Positions 1-9,316 are shown, numbered from the stretch's first letter. The stretch is DNA of 64,000 bases from an uncultured Collinsella sp. (GCA_900756765.1 CAAELE010000017.1:1-64000); one strand, 5' to 3'. Numbers and translations: made by a program. The notes: a model not told the origin generated them from the letters alone.

Positions 1-49
1 CCCCGTTTGGGGCGGCACGTTTTGTTTGGGCGGGCGTCTGCCGCGTACG

Positions 50-1093
50 TTACTCGAAATATTGGAACTTGTTCGTTGAAAAAGCGAATGTTACGACGAA
101 GCCTTCGCCGGGCTCGGATGCCGCGGTGACGTCGATGCCCATCTTGGAGCACAGGCGCGCCACCAGGTAGAGGCCGATGCCCGTTGCGCGCTTGGTGGTG
201 CGGCCGTTGTCGCCGGTAAAGCCCTTCTCGAACACGCGTGGCAGGTCTGCCGCACTCACGCCGCAGCCGTTATCGGCAACAGTGAGCTCAATGCGCTCAC
301 TCGCCAGACCCTCGTCCAGCAACGCGCCCGAAAACACGATCTTCGCGCCGTCCTCGCGCGCATATTTAATACTGTTCTGAATAAGCTGGCCCAGAATAAA
401 CTCGAGCCATTTCTCGTCGGTAAAGACCTCGAAGTCGAGGTTCTCGCACACCGGGGCCACGTGCGCCGCGATGAGCTCACGCGCGTTGGCCTTAATCGCG
501 CCCGTCACCAAGGTCTTGAGATCCCAACGGCGAATCAGGTAGTCGCGCTCCACGACTTCCGAGCGCGCGTAGTACAGCGCCTGGTCGATATAGCGCTCCA
601 CGCGAGCCAGCTCACGGCCCAGGTCATCCACGCGCGACAGGTCGTCTTCGCCGCCATCCAGGTTTTCCAAAATCAGGTGAGCCGCCGCCAGGGGCAGCTT
701 GGCCTCGTGGACCCAGCTCTCGATATAGTCGCGATAGTCATCGGTCTGACGCCGGCCTTCGGCAACCTCGTCGCAAGCGGCTTTGCCCACCCGGCGCAAG
801 ACCTCGTACTCGAGCTCGCCCTCGGCATAGGTCGGGCATTGCACCATCTCCTGCACCCATGCGGGACTCTCGAGCTCCTCTGCCGCACGCTCCAGCTGGC
901 GCAGAAAACGGCGGCGACGCGCATACTCGATCACGATGCCGAGCATACCAAAGATAAAGGACACGCCGACCGCCACGACCATAATAGATGTCGAAGCACC
1001 GGCGACCGTCAGCACAAAGCAGCTCAGCAGCACGCCGCACGTCCACACGGCGACGGGAAGCAGTGCATCTTTAAAGAACTTGCCAAACGACAT
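50..1093 (-). CDS. BceS-like sensor histidine kinase
   Basis: Membrane histidine kinase of 347 residues. Two transmembrane segments (about residues 11-30 and 36-57) have almost no extracellular loop, the layout of intramembrane-sensing kinases of the BceS type. The H-box ESWVHEAKLPLA places the phospho-accepting His at residue 129; a later N-box (QLIQNSIKYA), a DNGCG motif and a TGIGLYL G-box form the ATPase domain. It follows its response regulator by 9 bases, with AGGGG before the ATG. BceS proteins normally sense antimicrobial peptides through a BceAB ABC transporter; any such transporter would lie left of the window, so that link is an inference. Confidence 0.88.
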   Translation of the reverse strand: MSFGKFFKDALLPVAVWTCGVLLSCFVLTVAGASTSIMVVAVGVSFIFGMLGIVIEYARRRRFLRQLERAAEELESPAWVQEMVQCPTYAEGELEYEVLRRVGKAACDEVAEGRRQTDDYRDYIESWVHEAKLPLAAAHLILENLDGGEDDLSRVDDLGRELARVERYIDQALYYARSEVVERDYLIRRWDLKTLVTGAIKANARELIAAHVAPVCENLDFEVFTDEKWLEFILGQLIQNSIKYAREDGAKIVFSGALLDEGLASERIELTVADNGCGVSAADLPRVFEKGFTGDNGRTTKRATGIGLYLVARLCSKMGIDVTAASEPGEGFVVTFAFSTNKFQYFE

Positions 1094-1102
1094 GGACAGC
1101 CC

Positions 1103-1774
1103 CTAGACCGAATAGCCTTGGCCGCGATGCGTCGTCAAATACCCCTTGATGCCGATTTTTTCGAGCGTGGCGCGCAGGCGGTTGATGTTGACGGTGAGCG
1201 TATTGTCGTCCACGAAGGCATCGGAGTCCCACAGGTCCTGCATGATGGCCGAGCGCGAAACGATCTTGCCCGCGCGACCCAAGAGCAGCGAGAGGATACG
1301 CAGCTCGTTTTTGGTGAGCTCGGTGCTAGCGCCCGTTTGCGTGTTGGTGACCATGGAGCGTGCGAGGTCGAGCTCCAGTCCCTTGTGGACGAGCGTGCTG
1401 CGCTCGCCCGCCGCCGCGGTGCGACGCAGCAAGGCATTGATGCGCGCCACGAGCACACGGGCGCTGTAGGGCTTGGGAACAAAGTCGTCCGCGCCGAGCG
1501 TCATGGCCATGACCTCGTCAATCTCGGTCGTGCGCGACGTGAGGACGATGATGGGAACCTCGGATTCGCGGCGAACCTCATGGCAGATATGCTGGCCGTC
1601 CTCGACGGGAAGCGTGAGGTCGAGCAGCACCAGGTCGGGCGCGGCGGCGAGAATATCGCGCGAGACATGCTCAAACGATTCGCAGGCCTCGATTTCAAAC
1701 CCGGCGCGGGCAAGAATGTCGACAAGCTCACGACGAATGGGCTCGTCGTCCTCAACGACATAGATCAGCGCCAT
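1103..1774 (-). CDS. OmpR/BceR-family response regulator
   Basis: Response regulator of about 223 residues: an N-terminal receiver with the acidic pair at residues 9-10, phospho-acceptor Asp52 (LLDLTLP) and the late-receiver KPY motif, then a C-terminal winged-helix DNA-binding domain. I chose the ATG at 1774 because a GGGAGGA ribosome site sits just upstream; the in-frame ATG at 1786 lies on top of that site. It is the first gene of a two-gene operon with the kinase at 50-1093, the usual BceR-BceS order. Targets cannot be read from the sequence; a detoxification transporter is the likely one by family. Confidence 0.88.
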   Translation of the reverse strand: MALIYVVEDDEPIRRELVDILARAGFEIEACESFEHVSRDILAAAPDLVLLDLTLPVEDGQHICHEVRRESEVPIIVLTSRTTEIDEVMAMTLGADDFVPKPYSARVLVARINALLRRTAAAGERSTLVHKGLELDLARSMVTNTQTGASTELTKNELRILSLLLGRAGKIVSRSAIMQDLWDSDAFVDDNTLTVNINRLRATLEKIGIKGYLTTHRGQGYSV

Positions 1775-1943
1775 GTGTCCTCCCATTTCGCGTAACTTGC
1801 ACCTTCCACACCATTATGCCCACGGCGTCGCGGCGATACGACCCCGTGGGCACCTAATATGACAAAAGTGTTCGGTAGCCTTGAGAGAAAATAGGGGCCT
1901 TCGGTCCTAAACCGATCGACCCCATCACTTCGCCCTCGAGCCT

Positions 1944-3074
1944 CTACTCGAGCGTACGCATGTACGCGGAGATGGCATCCAGACCCTTCTGCAGGTCGTC
2001 GGTGTTATCGGAATATGCATAGCCGATGCGCATGCTCTTGGGCTCCTCGAAGCAATCGCCCGGGGTGACGAGCGCGCCGGACTTCTTAATCATGTCGATG
2101 CAGAACGTCCTGGAGTCGATGTCGTAGTCGTAATACACGAGCGCGGTGGTACCCGCCTCGGGCTTGACAAACGACAGGTGCGGCTCGCTCTCGACCCACT
2201 TCTCCAGAACAGCAAGGTTCTGACGGACGATGCGACGGCTGCGCTCAAGGATCACGGAAGCGTTGCTCAGAATCAGCTCCGCCACCGTCTCGCTGAATAT
2301 GCCGGCGGAAATCAGGTTGTAGTCGCGATGCGAGAGCAGCGCGCGACGAAGTTCCGGGCTCTTGGTGACCGCCCAGCCCAGACGCAGGCCAGCGAACGAC
2401 CAGACCTTGGACATGGATGCGGTGACGACGGCCTTGTCGTACAGGTCGATCACGGACTCGGAGTACTCATCCGTCTGAGTAAGCAGACGGTAGACTTCGT
2501 CGCAGAGCACCCACGCGTCGTGTTTGCGTGCGACCTCGACAATCGCCTTGAGCGTATCGGTGTCGAGCAGGGCGCCCGTGGGGTTGTCCGGGTTATTAAT
2601 GCAGATGAGCTTGGTATCGTCGGTCACCAGAGCATCGAGCGCGTCGACATCGACGTGGTAGCCGTTCTTGCGATCGAGCTGAAGGATATCGACCTTCGCA
2701 CCGCACATCTCGGGAATCGAGTAAAGCTGCTGGTAGGTGGGCTTGACGGAGACTACATGATCACCCGGCTCGACGAGCGTGGAAATGACCAGGGAGTTGG
2801 CACCGGTCGCTCCGTGCGTGGGCACGATATGCCCGGGCTCGACCGTCTTATAGAGACGCGCGACCCCCTCGAGGAAGCCGGGCTGTCCCTCGATGTCTCC
2901 GTAGGTGAATCGGCGCGAGCACAGGCTATCGAGCCACGCCTTCTTGTCGGTGTTCGTAAGCTCGAACAGCTGGTCGAGCGTGAGGGAGTAGACGCACGTC
3001 TCCGCAACGTTGTGGGTGCACTTGGTCTCCCACTCGTTCATCCACTGCTCGACAGCAAAATCCTTGATCTGCAT
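1944..3074 (-). CDS. Class I/II PLP-dependent aminotransferase
   Basis: Fold-type I aminotransferase of 376 residues. Visible landmarks are NNPDNPTG (cofactor-contacting Asn), LCDEVYR (Asp to the pyridine nitrogen), SMSKVWSFAGLRLGW with the Schiff-base lysine, and a C-terminal MRIGYA with the substrate-carboxylate Arg. It is the second gene after an ornithine-cyclodeaminase-family gene (24-base gap), both transcribed away from a PucR regulator. The amino-acid substrate cannot be assigned; the context suggests amino-acid catabolism or salvage. A GC-rich hairpin followed by TATTTT on the minus strand just past the stop (about 1890-1926) may terminate the operon. Confidence 0.85.
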   Translation of the reverse strand: MQIKDFAVEQWMNEWETKCTHNVAETCVYSLTLDQLFELTNTDKKAWLDSLCSRRFTYGDIEGQPGFLEGVARLYKTVEPGHIVPTHGATGANSLVISTLVEPGDHVVSVKPTYQQLYSIPEMCGAKVDILQLDRKNGYHVDVDALDALVTDDTKLICINNPDNPTGALLDTDTLKAIVEVARKHDAWVLCDEVYRLLTQTDEYSESVIDLYDKAVVTASMSKVWSFAGLRLGWAVTKSPELRRALLSHRDYNLISAGIFSETVAELILSNASVILERSRRIVRQNLAVLEKWVESEPHLSFVKPEAGTTALVYYDYDIDSRTFCIDMIKKSGALVTPGDCFEEPKSMRIGYAYSDNTDDLQKGLDAISAYMRTLE

Positions 3075-3098
3075 TGTCGTTTCCTTTCCTTGACTTTC

Positions 3099-4130
3099 TT
3101 ACAGTTCCACCACGGTGCCCAGCCCCGCCTCGACGGCGCGGTCGTAGGCGATTTTCGATGCCGAAAGGTCCTGAACGGCGATGCCCGACGTATCGAACAC
3201 CGTCACCTGCTCGTCATCCGAACGCCCCGTAGCCGTGCCGGCGATGACTTCGCCGAGCTCCGCTTTGATGTCCTCTGGCGTGATGGCACCCTCGGCAACC
3301 GGAATCTCCAGCTCACCGGACGCGACCGATTGCTCGCGGTCGTCGACGTAAACAGCGGAACGGGCGACAAGCGCCGAGGCGAGCTCCTGCTTGCCGGGCA
3401 TGTCGGCACCGACGCAGGAGATATGCGTACCGGGGTGCACCCATGCATCGGGGATGATGGGCTTGGTCGCCGGCGTGATCGTCACGATGATGTCGGCCTC
3501 TGCCGCGGCACCTTGGCCGTCGGCCGTCGCCTCGATGGAATAGGTGGATGCCTCGCGAGCATGCTCGCAGGCGCCCAAGATATGGGCGACCTCGTCTCGC
3601 ATGCGTTCGACGCGGGCCTCGGGCGCGGCATCGGAAACCGGCTCCCACACCTTGACCTCGCTCACCTTGGGACAGGCGGCGAGCACGCCCGCCACCATAT
3701 AGGTGCTCATATGGCCGGCGCCCGCAACAAGCAGTTTGGACGCATCCGCCCGAGCCAGCCACTTGGCACCGAGCGCAGCGGCGGCACCGGTGCGAAGCCC
3801 AGTGACGGCGGAGGCATTGAGCAGCGCCAGCGGCTCGCCTGTCGCGTTGTCGCACAGCAGCGTGGTGCCAAAGATCTCGGGCAACCCCTTTTTGGGATTC
3901 TGAGAGAACCAGGCAGTGAGCTTGAGACCGAAGAGGCCGCTTCCCGCCAACTCGCCCGAGCGGATATCCATATCGGCCACGCCGGGTTCGAACTGCTCAT
4001 ATACCATCGGCCACGCAACGCCCTTGCCCGTTGCCTTTTGGCGATATGCCTCCTCCACAGCAGCGATTGCATCCTCGATCGTCAGCACCTTGGAAACTTC
4101 CTCGGCCGATAGCACCACCATCTGCCCCAT
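3099..4130 (-). CDS. Ornithine cyclodeaminase/mu-crystallin family protein
   Basis: NAD(P)-dependent OCD/mu-crystallin-family enzyme of about 343 residues. An N-terminal dimerisation part (DAIAAVEEAY, FGLKLTAWF, TGLRTGAAAALG) precedes a Rossmann domain whose glycine motif is the variant VAGAGHMS, then ADIIVTITPA and CVGADMPGKQEL. The family includes ornithine cyclodeaminase, alanine dehydrogenase and ketimine reductases, so the exact substrate is open. Start: GAGGAG is followed at once by two tandem ATGs at 4133 and 4130; the second has better spacing. It leads the operon with the aminotransferase and is divergent from the PucR regulator at 4339, which probably controls it. Confidence 0.85.
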   Translation of the reverse strand: MGQMVVLSAEEVSKVLTIEDAIAAVEEAYRQKATGKGVAWPMVYEQFEPGVADMDIRSGELAGSGLFGLKLTAWFSQNPKKGLPEIFGTTLLCDNATGEPLALLNASAVTGLRTGAAAALGAKWLARADASKLLVAGAGHMSTYMVAGVLAACPKVSEVKVWEPVSDAAPEARVERMRDEVAHILGACEHAREASTYSIEATADGQGAAAEADIIVTITPATKPIIPDAWVHPGTHISCVGADMPGKQELASALVARSAVYVDDREQSVASGELEIPVAEGAITPEDIKAELGEVIAGTATGRSDDEQVTVFDTSGIAVQDLSASKIAYDRAVEAGLGTVVEL

Positions 4131-4338
4131 CATCGCTCCTCTCAGCAAAAGTTTTACGTTGCTTCACTGTACGGTTTAGCAATGATGCCGCCAAGGATCA
4201 TTTCTTGTTGGAATCTACAATGATTCTCAATCTGATTTTTCGTTCTATCAGCAGGTATTTGAACTATTTCTCGCATCAACGGCATACGGATGTGCGATTA
4301 TCCTATTTATACCTGTACTTATTGTAGTAATTTACAAG
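4131..4338. promoter_or_regulatory. Divergent promoter region, OCD operon / PucR gene
   Basis: About 200 bases between divergently transcribed genes, clearly richer in A+T than the flanking coding DNA, with several TATA-like stretches. It must carry the promoters of both the aminotransferase operon and the pucR-like gene. I do not see one convincing inverted-repeat operator. Confidence 0.55.
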
Positions 4339-5529
4339 GTGATGTTGATGCTATACACCATCTCGGACTTCTCACGGGAATATGAGGGGTCGGTTCGTCT
4401 AATCGCCGGCAGCGATGGCGTCTCGCGTGCCGTCTCTGGCGTCGGGATCCTCGATTATGAACTTATGCCCGGCCTCAAGAACAAGTACCAGCGTGTCAAC
4501 TTCAGCTCAGACGAGATCGTCCTCAGCACTTTCCTCTATGCGAAGGACGACCCGTACCTCATCACTGAAGCCGTGAAATACCTCGTCGCCAAGGGAACGA
4601 GCGGTCTTATCATCAAAAACGTCCTGCACATTCCGATTCCCGACCAAGCCATCCGCTACGCCAACGCGCGGCACTACCCGGTCTTTCTCACGACCGACGA
4701 CTCACTGTTCTTTGACGGCGTCATCTATGAGGTCAAACGGCATATCGAGCAGCTCGCGTCCATCGACTTCGCACAGCGCGAGATCGATGCCCTGAGGACA
4801 GACGTATCGCCCGAGTCCATCTGCCGACGCATCCGTGGCCTCAACCCGTCATTTCTGGACGAAGCGGTCGCCCTGTTCGCATCATTTGCAGAGCCCCTCG
4901 ACCCGCGCACGTTTTTGCAAATCGAACGTCTCTGTGCAAAATCGACCCTCGCCGGATGCCACAACATGCTGGCACCCTATGACGGAGGTCTGTTATTCGT
5001 AGCGACAAGCGACTCGGAGCAGACGCTCGATGTGGGGCGAATCGTGCAGGCGCTCACGGAGCTCATCGAGGCTAGCGGCATCGATGGCGGAGCGGAGGGG
5101 CTCGGCATCAGCGATATTCTGTTTGGAGACGAAGCGGTGGCGCAGGCGATCTCGCAGGCGATTTATGCACAGCGCCTATCTTGTCAACGAGCCGAGGGCC
5201 CCGTCCGCTATACGCAGCTCGGCATCCTGAGAACCGTGATGCCTTTTGCGGAAGCCCCGGAGATGCGATCGTTCTCGGAGGCGATTCTCTCGCCGATACG
5301 CGAGCACGACAGTGAGCATGGCAGCGAACTGGAATCCACGCTCGCCGCATTCATCGAGAACGACCGACGTATCGAGCGAACCGCCAAGCAGACTAGCCAG
5401 CACCCAAACACAATTCGATATCGCCTCGATAAGGTGACAGCTCTCACCGGACTGAGCTACAAATGCGCCCCGGAGATGGAGCAGCTGTCGCTCGCCTACG
5501 CAATCGAACGCGCTCGCTCGCTTCAGTAA
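4339..5529 (+). CDS. PucR-family transcriptional regulator
   Basis: Regulator of about 396 residues. The N-terminal PucR/purine-catabolism sensory domain (about residues 10-125; SRAVSGVGILD, GTSGLIIKN) is followed by a GGDEF-like middle region and a C-terminal PucR-type helix-turn-helix (RTAKQTSQHPNTIRYRLDKV, about residues 350-375). Family members respond to small metabolites and usually activate a neighbouring catabolic operon. It is divergent from the OCD/aminotransferase operon, so control of that operon is likely. The start is uncertain among GTG 4339, ATG 4342 and ATG 4348; an AAGGTG sequence overlaps the first. Confidence 0.85.
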   Translation: MMLMLYTISDFSREYEGSVRLIAGSDGVSRAVSGVGILDYELMPGLKNKYQRVNFSSDEIVLSTFLYAKDDPYLITEAVKYLVAKGTSGLIIKNVLHIPIPDQAIRYANARHYPVFLTTDDSLFFDGVIYEVKRHIEQLASIDFAQREIDALRTDVSPESICRRIRGLNPSFLDEAVALFASFAEPLDPRTFLQIERLCAKSTLAGCHNMLAPYDGGLLFVATSDSEQTLDVGRIVQALTELIEASGIDGGAEGLGISDILFGDEAVAQAISQAIYAQRLSCQRAEGPVRYTQLGILRTVMPFAEAPEMRSFSEAILSPIREHDSEHGSELESTLAAFIENDRRIERTAKQTSQHPNTIRYRLDKVTALTGLSYKCAPEMEQLSLAYAIERARSLQ

Positions 5530-5547
5530 GCCCACCCCGCCTTGAGG

Positions 5548-6282
5548 TTAGGAGCGGCGGGCGCGGAGCTTTTCGTAGCCTTCGGCGAAGAAGGCGACCG
5601 TAGCGGCGTCGGCCTCGGCGGCGTCCGTCTCGGTTGCGGGAATCACGCCGTGCTCATCACTCACCAGGAACAGCGCGCCCTTGAGCTGCGCGGGAATGTC
5701 CACGCGTGTGACCGGGATGCCCTTGGTCTGGGCCAACTGCTCGATGAGCGTCGCCGTGCCGCACAGGCACTCGTCCGCCGGCGCCACAAAGGCCAGCTCG
5801 CCGTCGTTGACGGCAGCAAGCAACTCGGGTGCCACGCCGGTTTCGTCGGCCTCGGAGCGGGCCTCGGCGGAGCGGGCACGCAGCGCCTTGGCCGAAGTAT
5901 CGGCCAGCGGCTCGTACTCCCCCACCGTCATGGCGGCATTGCCGTTGATGTCGATCACCAGCATGAGCACACCGTCGTGCGCGGTGTAATCGCCCTCGGC
6001 AAGCGACCACTCAACGTGCTGCTTGGCCCAGCTGAGCATGTTATGGGTAAGCGGCTCGCCCTGCACCAGGCGCTCGGATAGCGCGCGAATGTGGCGGTTG
6101 AGCATGGGCACCTTTTTGTTGGACATGCGCCAACGGCAGACAAGCGCGGGCTTGTCGAGCGTGAACTTCTCGACCGCCTCCTGATTGGCGCAAAAGTCCT
6201 CGTACGCACGCTGGTCCTCGGCATTGCCAAACAGCTCGGCATCATCAATCTGGGGCATGGTCATACCTTTCGTGTTAGTCAT
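5548..6282 (-). CDS. Conserved hypothetical protein
   Basis: Soluble, acidic protein of 244 residues with no signal peptide or membrane segment. I do not recognise the family. The N-terminal half is charged and Trp-containing (WRMSNKKVP, WAKQHVEW, VLMLVIDINGNAAM); an Ala/Glu-rich linker near residue 130 leads to a second alpha/beta-looking half with a Cys pair (DECLCGTAT). The two halves might be SseB-like modules, but I could not confirm that. It lies downstream of purH in the same direction, separated by a strong terminator, so it is probably its own transcription unit. An in-frame ATG at codon 8 (MPQIDD) is an alternative start. Confidence 0.7.
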   Translation of the reverse strand: MTNTKGMTMPQIDDAELFGNAEDQRAYEDFCANQEAVEKFTLDKPALVCRWRMSNKKVPMLNRHIRALSERLVQGEPLTHNMLSWAKQHVEWSLAEGDYTAHDGVLMLVIDINGNAAMTVGEYEPLADTSAKALRARSAEARSEADETGVAPELLAAVNDGELAFVAPADECLCGTATLIEQLAQTKGIPVTRVDIPAQLKGALFLVSDEHGVIPATETDAAEADAATVAFFAEGYEKLRARRS

Positions 6283-6298
6283 TCCGTCCTCTTATACC

Positions 6299-6334
6299 AA
6301 AAAGACGGCCCTCCAAACGGAGCGACCGTCTTTT
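6299..6334 (-). terminator. Rho-independent terminator of purH
   Basis: Inverted repeat AAAAGACGG ... CCGTCTTTT with a short GC-rich loop, located 30 bases past the purH stop. A-runs and T-runs at both ends would let it act in either direction. Confidence 0.85.
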
Positions 6335-6363
6335 GCGGAGATTATTTTGTCCCGGGACGAAAC

Positions 6364-7971
6364 TTAATGGCGGAAATGCCTGGCACCCGTGAAGACCATT
6401 GCGATGCCATGCTCGTTGCAGGCCTGGATGCTCTCGTCGTCGCGCTTGGAGCCGCCGGGCTGGATGATGCAGGTCACGCCGTGTGCAGCAAGCACGTCGA
6501 CGTTGTCGCGGAACGGGAAGAACGCGTCGCTTGCACAGGCAAAGCTGCCCTTCTCCACGCCCTCGCGCTCGCAGAAGTCCTCGGCGCGCTCGCAGGCAAG
6601 CAGTGCGGAGTCAACGCGATTGGGCTGACCCGGGCCCATGCCAATGCCGGCCTTGCCCTTGGAGACCAGAATGGCGTTGGACTTAACGCCCTTGCAGACC
6701 TTCCAGGCAAACTCGAGCTCGGCCATCTCGGCGTCGGTGGGCTTGCGGTCGGTGGGGAACGTAAAGGTCGCGGGATCCTCGGTCACGTGGTCGACCTCCT
6801 GCACCAGCATGCCGCCGTCGATGGAGCGCAGCTCCACCTGGGCGCCGTGGTCCACGCCGCCGGTGGCCAGCACGCGCAGGTTGGGGCGCTTGGCCATGCG
6901 CTCGAGCGCCTCGGCAGTGTAGCTCGGGGCGATGATGACCTCGACGAACTGCTTGTTCTGATCGGCAAAGTGCTCGACCAGCTCATAGGGAACCTCGCGG
7001 TTGCAGGCAATGATGCCGCCGAAGGCGCTCTTGGGATCGCAGGCGAAGGCGCGGTCATAGGCAGCCGTGATGTCCTCGGCAACGGCAGAACCGCAGGGGT
7101 TCTGGTGCTTGAGGATCACGCAGGCCGGCTCGTCGAACTCGCGGACCAGGTTCCAAGCGGCGTCGGCGTCCAGATAGTTGTTGTAGCTGAGCGGCTTGCC
7201 CTGAATCTGCTCGGAGCCAACGAGCGGGAACTGCGAGCTCGCGGTGTTCTCGCAGCCCTCGGCAAAGCGGTAGACCGTAGCCTTCTGCTGCGGGTTCTCG
7301 CCATAGCGCAGGTCGTCGACCTTCTCCAGCGAGATCTCGAGCTTGGCAGAGGTGTCCGCCACGTCGCTTGCCTGGGCGGCAAGCCAACGGGAGATAGCCG
7401 TGTCGTAGGCGGCGGTGGTCTGGTAGACCTTCACCTGCAGGCGACGACGGGTGGAAAGCGTGGTGCAACCGCCGGTCTCGCGCATCTCGGCCAGGACGGC
7501 GTCGTAGTCGACCGGATCGGAGATGACGGTAACACTCGCGGCGTTCTTGGCGGCAGAGCGCAGCATGGAGGGGCCACCGATGTCGATGTGCTCGATGGCG
7601 TCCGCAAAGGTGACCTCGGGGTTAGCGACGGTCTTCTCGAACTCGTACAGGTTGACGACGACTAGGTCGATCAGCTTAATGCCGTGCTGAGCGGCCTCCT
7701 GCATGTGCTGCTCGGAATCGCGGCGGGCCAGCAGCGCGCCGTGGACCTTGGGGTGCAGGGTCTTAACGCGGCCGTCCATCATCTCGGGGTAGCCCGTGAA
7801 CTCCTCGATGGGGGTTACGGGAACGCCCGCGTCCTCGATGGCACGAGCCGTGCCGCCCGTAGAGATGATCTCGACGCCAAAGTCATCGACCAGCGTCCGT
7901 GCGAAATCGACGACGCCCGTCTTATCGGTAACCGAGATCAACGCGCGTGCGATCTTCACATCAGATCCCAT
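6364..7971 (-). CDS. purH: Bifunctional AICAR transformylase/IMP cyclohydrolase
   Basis: Catalyses the last two steps of de novo IMP synthesis: formylation of AICAR with 10-formyl-THF, then ring closure. At 535 residues the length is normal. The N-terminal MGS-like cyclohydrolase domain shows ISVTDKTG, STGGTARAI and KTLHPKVHGALL; the C-terminal transformylase shows the catalytic HQNPCGSAV region and SDAFFPFRDNVD near the end. It stands alone rather than with other pur genes. Functionally it links to the his operon at the right of the window, since HisH/HisF releases AICAR, the PurH substrate. Confidence 0.97.
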   Translation of the reverse strand: MGSDVKIARALISVTDKTGVVDFARTLVDDFGVEIISTGGTARAIEDAGVPVTPIEEFTGYPEMMDGRVKTLHPKVHGALLARRDSEQHMQEAAQHGIKLIDLVVVNLYEFEKTVANPEVTFADAIEHIDIGGPSMLRSAAKNAASVTVISDPVDYDAVLAEMRETGGCTTLSTRRRLQVKVYQTTAAYDTAISRWLAAQASDVADTSAKLEISLEKVDDLRYGENPQQKATVYRFAEGCENTASSQFPLVGSEQIQGKPLSYNNYLDADAAWNLVREFDEPACVILKHQNPCGSAVAEDITAAYDRAFACDPKSAFGGIIACNREVPYELVEHFADQNKQFVEVIIAPSYTAEALERMAKRPNLRVLATGGVDHGAQVELRSIDGGMLVQEVDHVTEDPATFTFPTDRKPTDAEMAELEFAWKVCKGVKSNAILVSKGKAGIGMGPGQPNRVDSALLACERAEDFCEREGVEKGSFACASDAFFPFRDNVDVLAAHGVTCIIQPGGSKRDDESIQACNEHGIAMVFTGARHFRH

Positions 7972-8248
7972 GCAGTCCTCCTGTCTGGTACGCCGCCGTG
8001 CTCTGTGAGTCGGTGATACGTCGATCTGCAGCGCTCGCGCAGCGGCAATGAAAATACTGATTTAATGTAGCGCATCGAGCGCATCGATGCACCCCGCAAC
8101 GGGCGCATGTGCAGAAAAAGTTTGCGAGCGGAGGGGATGGGCACGGCACCGAGCACGGTGAGTTCATGGAACACAGGGGCACCATAATTTGATGCCAATG
8201 GCGTGGTAGAACTGTGCTCGATATGCATCCGCAAAAGAAAGAGGCACC

Positions 8249-8890
8249 ATGGTCTCGCGGGTTCTCTACCGACCGTTTGATACCGAAGACTTCGACGCCA
8301 TCGCGCTGATTCTGCAGCAGCTTTGGCATAACAATTCGGATAACGATGAGTACAACCGCCTTGAGGCCGCGTGCGACCTCGCCTACTGCCTTTCGTCGTC
8401 GACGTTTTCGCAGGTAGCGGTGATTGACGGCGAGGCGCGCGGCATTGCACTTGCACGCGCGGGACAGAGCTCCGGCGCCACCGTCAAGGAGCATTGGATG
8501 GATACCGAACGCGCGCTGCTTTCGCAGATGCGCGAGCTGGAGCCCGATGCCTGCGCCGAGTATCTCTCGTTTGTGCGCACAACCATCCGAACCAACAACC
8601 GCCTGCTCGAAAGCAGCCCGTTGCCACACGACAACGAGGTCACGCTGCTTGCCGTTGATCGCGATGTCCACGGCCTGGGCGTTGGCTCGGTGTTGCTCGA
8701 CGCCGCGGTCTCGTACCTTTCCTCGCGCGGGGCGACCAGCGCACACCTGTACACCGATTCCAACTGCTCGTGGAAGTTCTACGAGTTGCACGGCTTTAAG
8801 CGCGTGGCCACGCACCGCGCCAACCGCGAGGAACGCCGCCACGCCATGCCGCGTGAAAGCTTCCTCTACGAACTCGACCTAACAGCCTAA
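8249..8890 (+). CDS. GNAT-family N-acetyltransferase
   Basis: Protein of 213 residues with a GNAT fold. The acetyl-CoA-binding motif A is visible as VDRDVHGLGVGSVLLD (about residues 132-147), followed by a beta-strand and helix (AHLYTDSNCSWKFYELHGFKRV) typical of motif B. An N-terminal extension of roughly 100 residues (YRPFDTEDFDAI onward) covers the substrate side. The acceptor cannot be predicted. The start has AAAGAGG four bases upstream of the ATG. It is divergent from purH and appears monocistronic. Confidence 0.85.
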   Translation: MVSRVLYRPFDTEDFDAIALILQQLWHNNSDNDEYNRLEAACDLAYCLSSSTFSQVAVIDGEARGIALARAGQSSGATVKEHWMDTERALLSQMRELEPDACAEYLSFVRTTIRTNNRLLESSPLPHDNEVTLLAVDRDVHGLGVGSVLLDAAVSYLSSRGATSAHLYTDSNCSWKFYELHGFKRVATHRANREERRHAMPRESFLYELDLTA

Positions 8891-9036
8891 ACCTGGCAGT
8901 TAGGGACGTTCCTCTTGTGCCGGCACCCCGGGACACTCCTTGGCAGCAGCCACACCTAGTCATTTAAGAACGTCCCCAACGACTGGTCATTTAAGTCTGT
9001 CCCCAATGAGTAGCCTAGGGGGTCTGCAAATAGCTG
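8891..9036. repeat. Dispersed palindromic repeat, copy 1
   Basis: Gene-free stretch holding a copy (about 8958-8990) of a short palindrome also found at 11457-11491 and 57521-57552: arms CTAGTCATT and AATGACTAG (the second arm is degenerate here) around a core reading TAAGAACGTCCCC in this orientation. A further partial copy (GGTCATTTAAGTCTGTCCCC) follows directly, and a GGGACGTTCC / GGGACACTCC pair precedes it. Confidence 0.7.
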
Positions 9037-9264
9037 TGGGCAAAAAACATCAAATATGAGTACTGTTACCTTTTTAGTAGCAGCTCAATTCGGCTTTTTC
9101 GGGTCTCTTAGGCCTCTCGACGCGTTGGATGAACTAACGTATTTCCCCAACTGTATAATAAAATGGATCCCTAACGAGAAACAATCTCGTTAGAGGCCCA
9201 TTTTTTAGTACAAACAAATGTGACAATCTAGGCAACAGTACTCATATTTGGCATTTTTTGCCCA
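9037..9264. mobile_element. MITE-like element with 32-bp terminal inverted repeats
   Basis: Positions 9037-9068 and 9233-9264 are inverted copies matching at 28 of 32 bases (TGGGCAAAAAACAT... / ...GCATTTTTTGCCCA). The 164-bp interior has no gene but contains a terminator-like hairpin, CTAACGAGA-AACAA-TCTCGTTAG, flanked by AAAATGG and CCATTTTTT (about 9162-9206). No obvious target-site duplication flanks it. Size and structure fit a miniature inverted-repeat transposable element. Confidence 0.65.
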
Positions 9265-9316
9265 CCGCCCCTTCCGACGGGGCAAAAGGCAGAAAGGTCG
9301 GCGCATTTTGGCGCAT

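Noticed and set aside
461..1795. Long plus-strand open frame opposite the BceRS pair
   Set aside because: Mirror of two clear genes in high-GC DNA; protein has no family features and no ribosome site.
2178..4112. 644-codon plus-strand frame opposite the aminotransferase operon
   Set aside because: Shadow of well-supported minus-strand genes.
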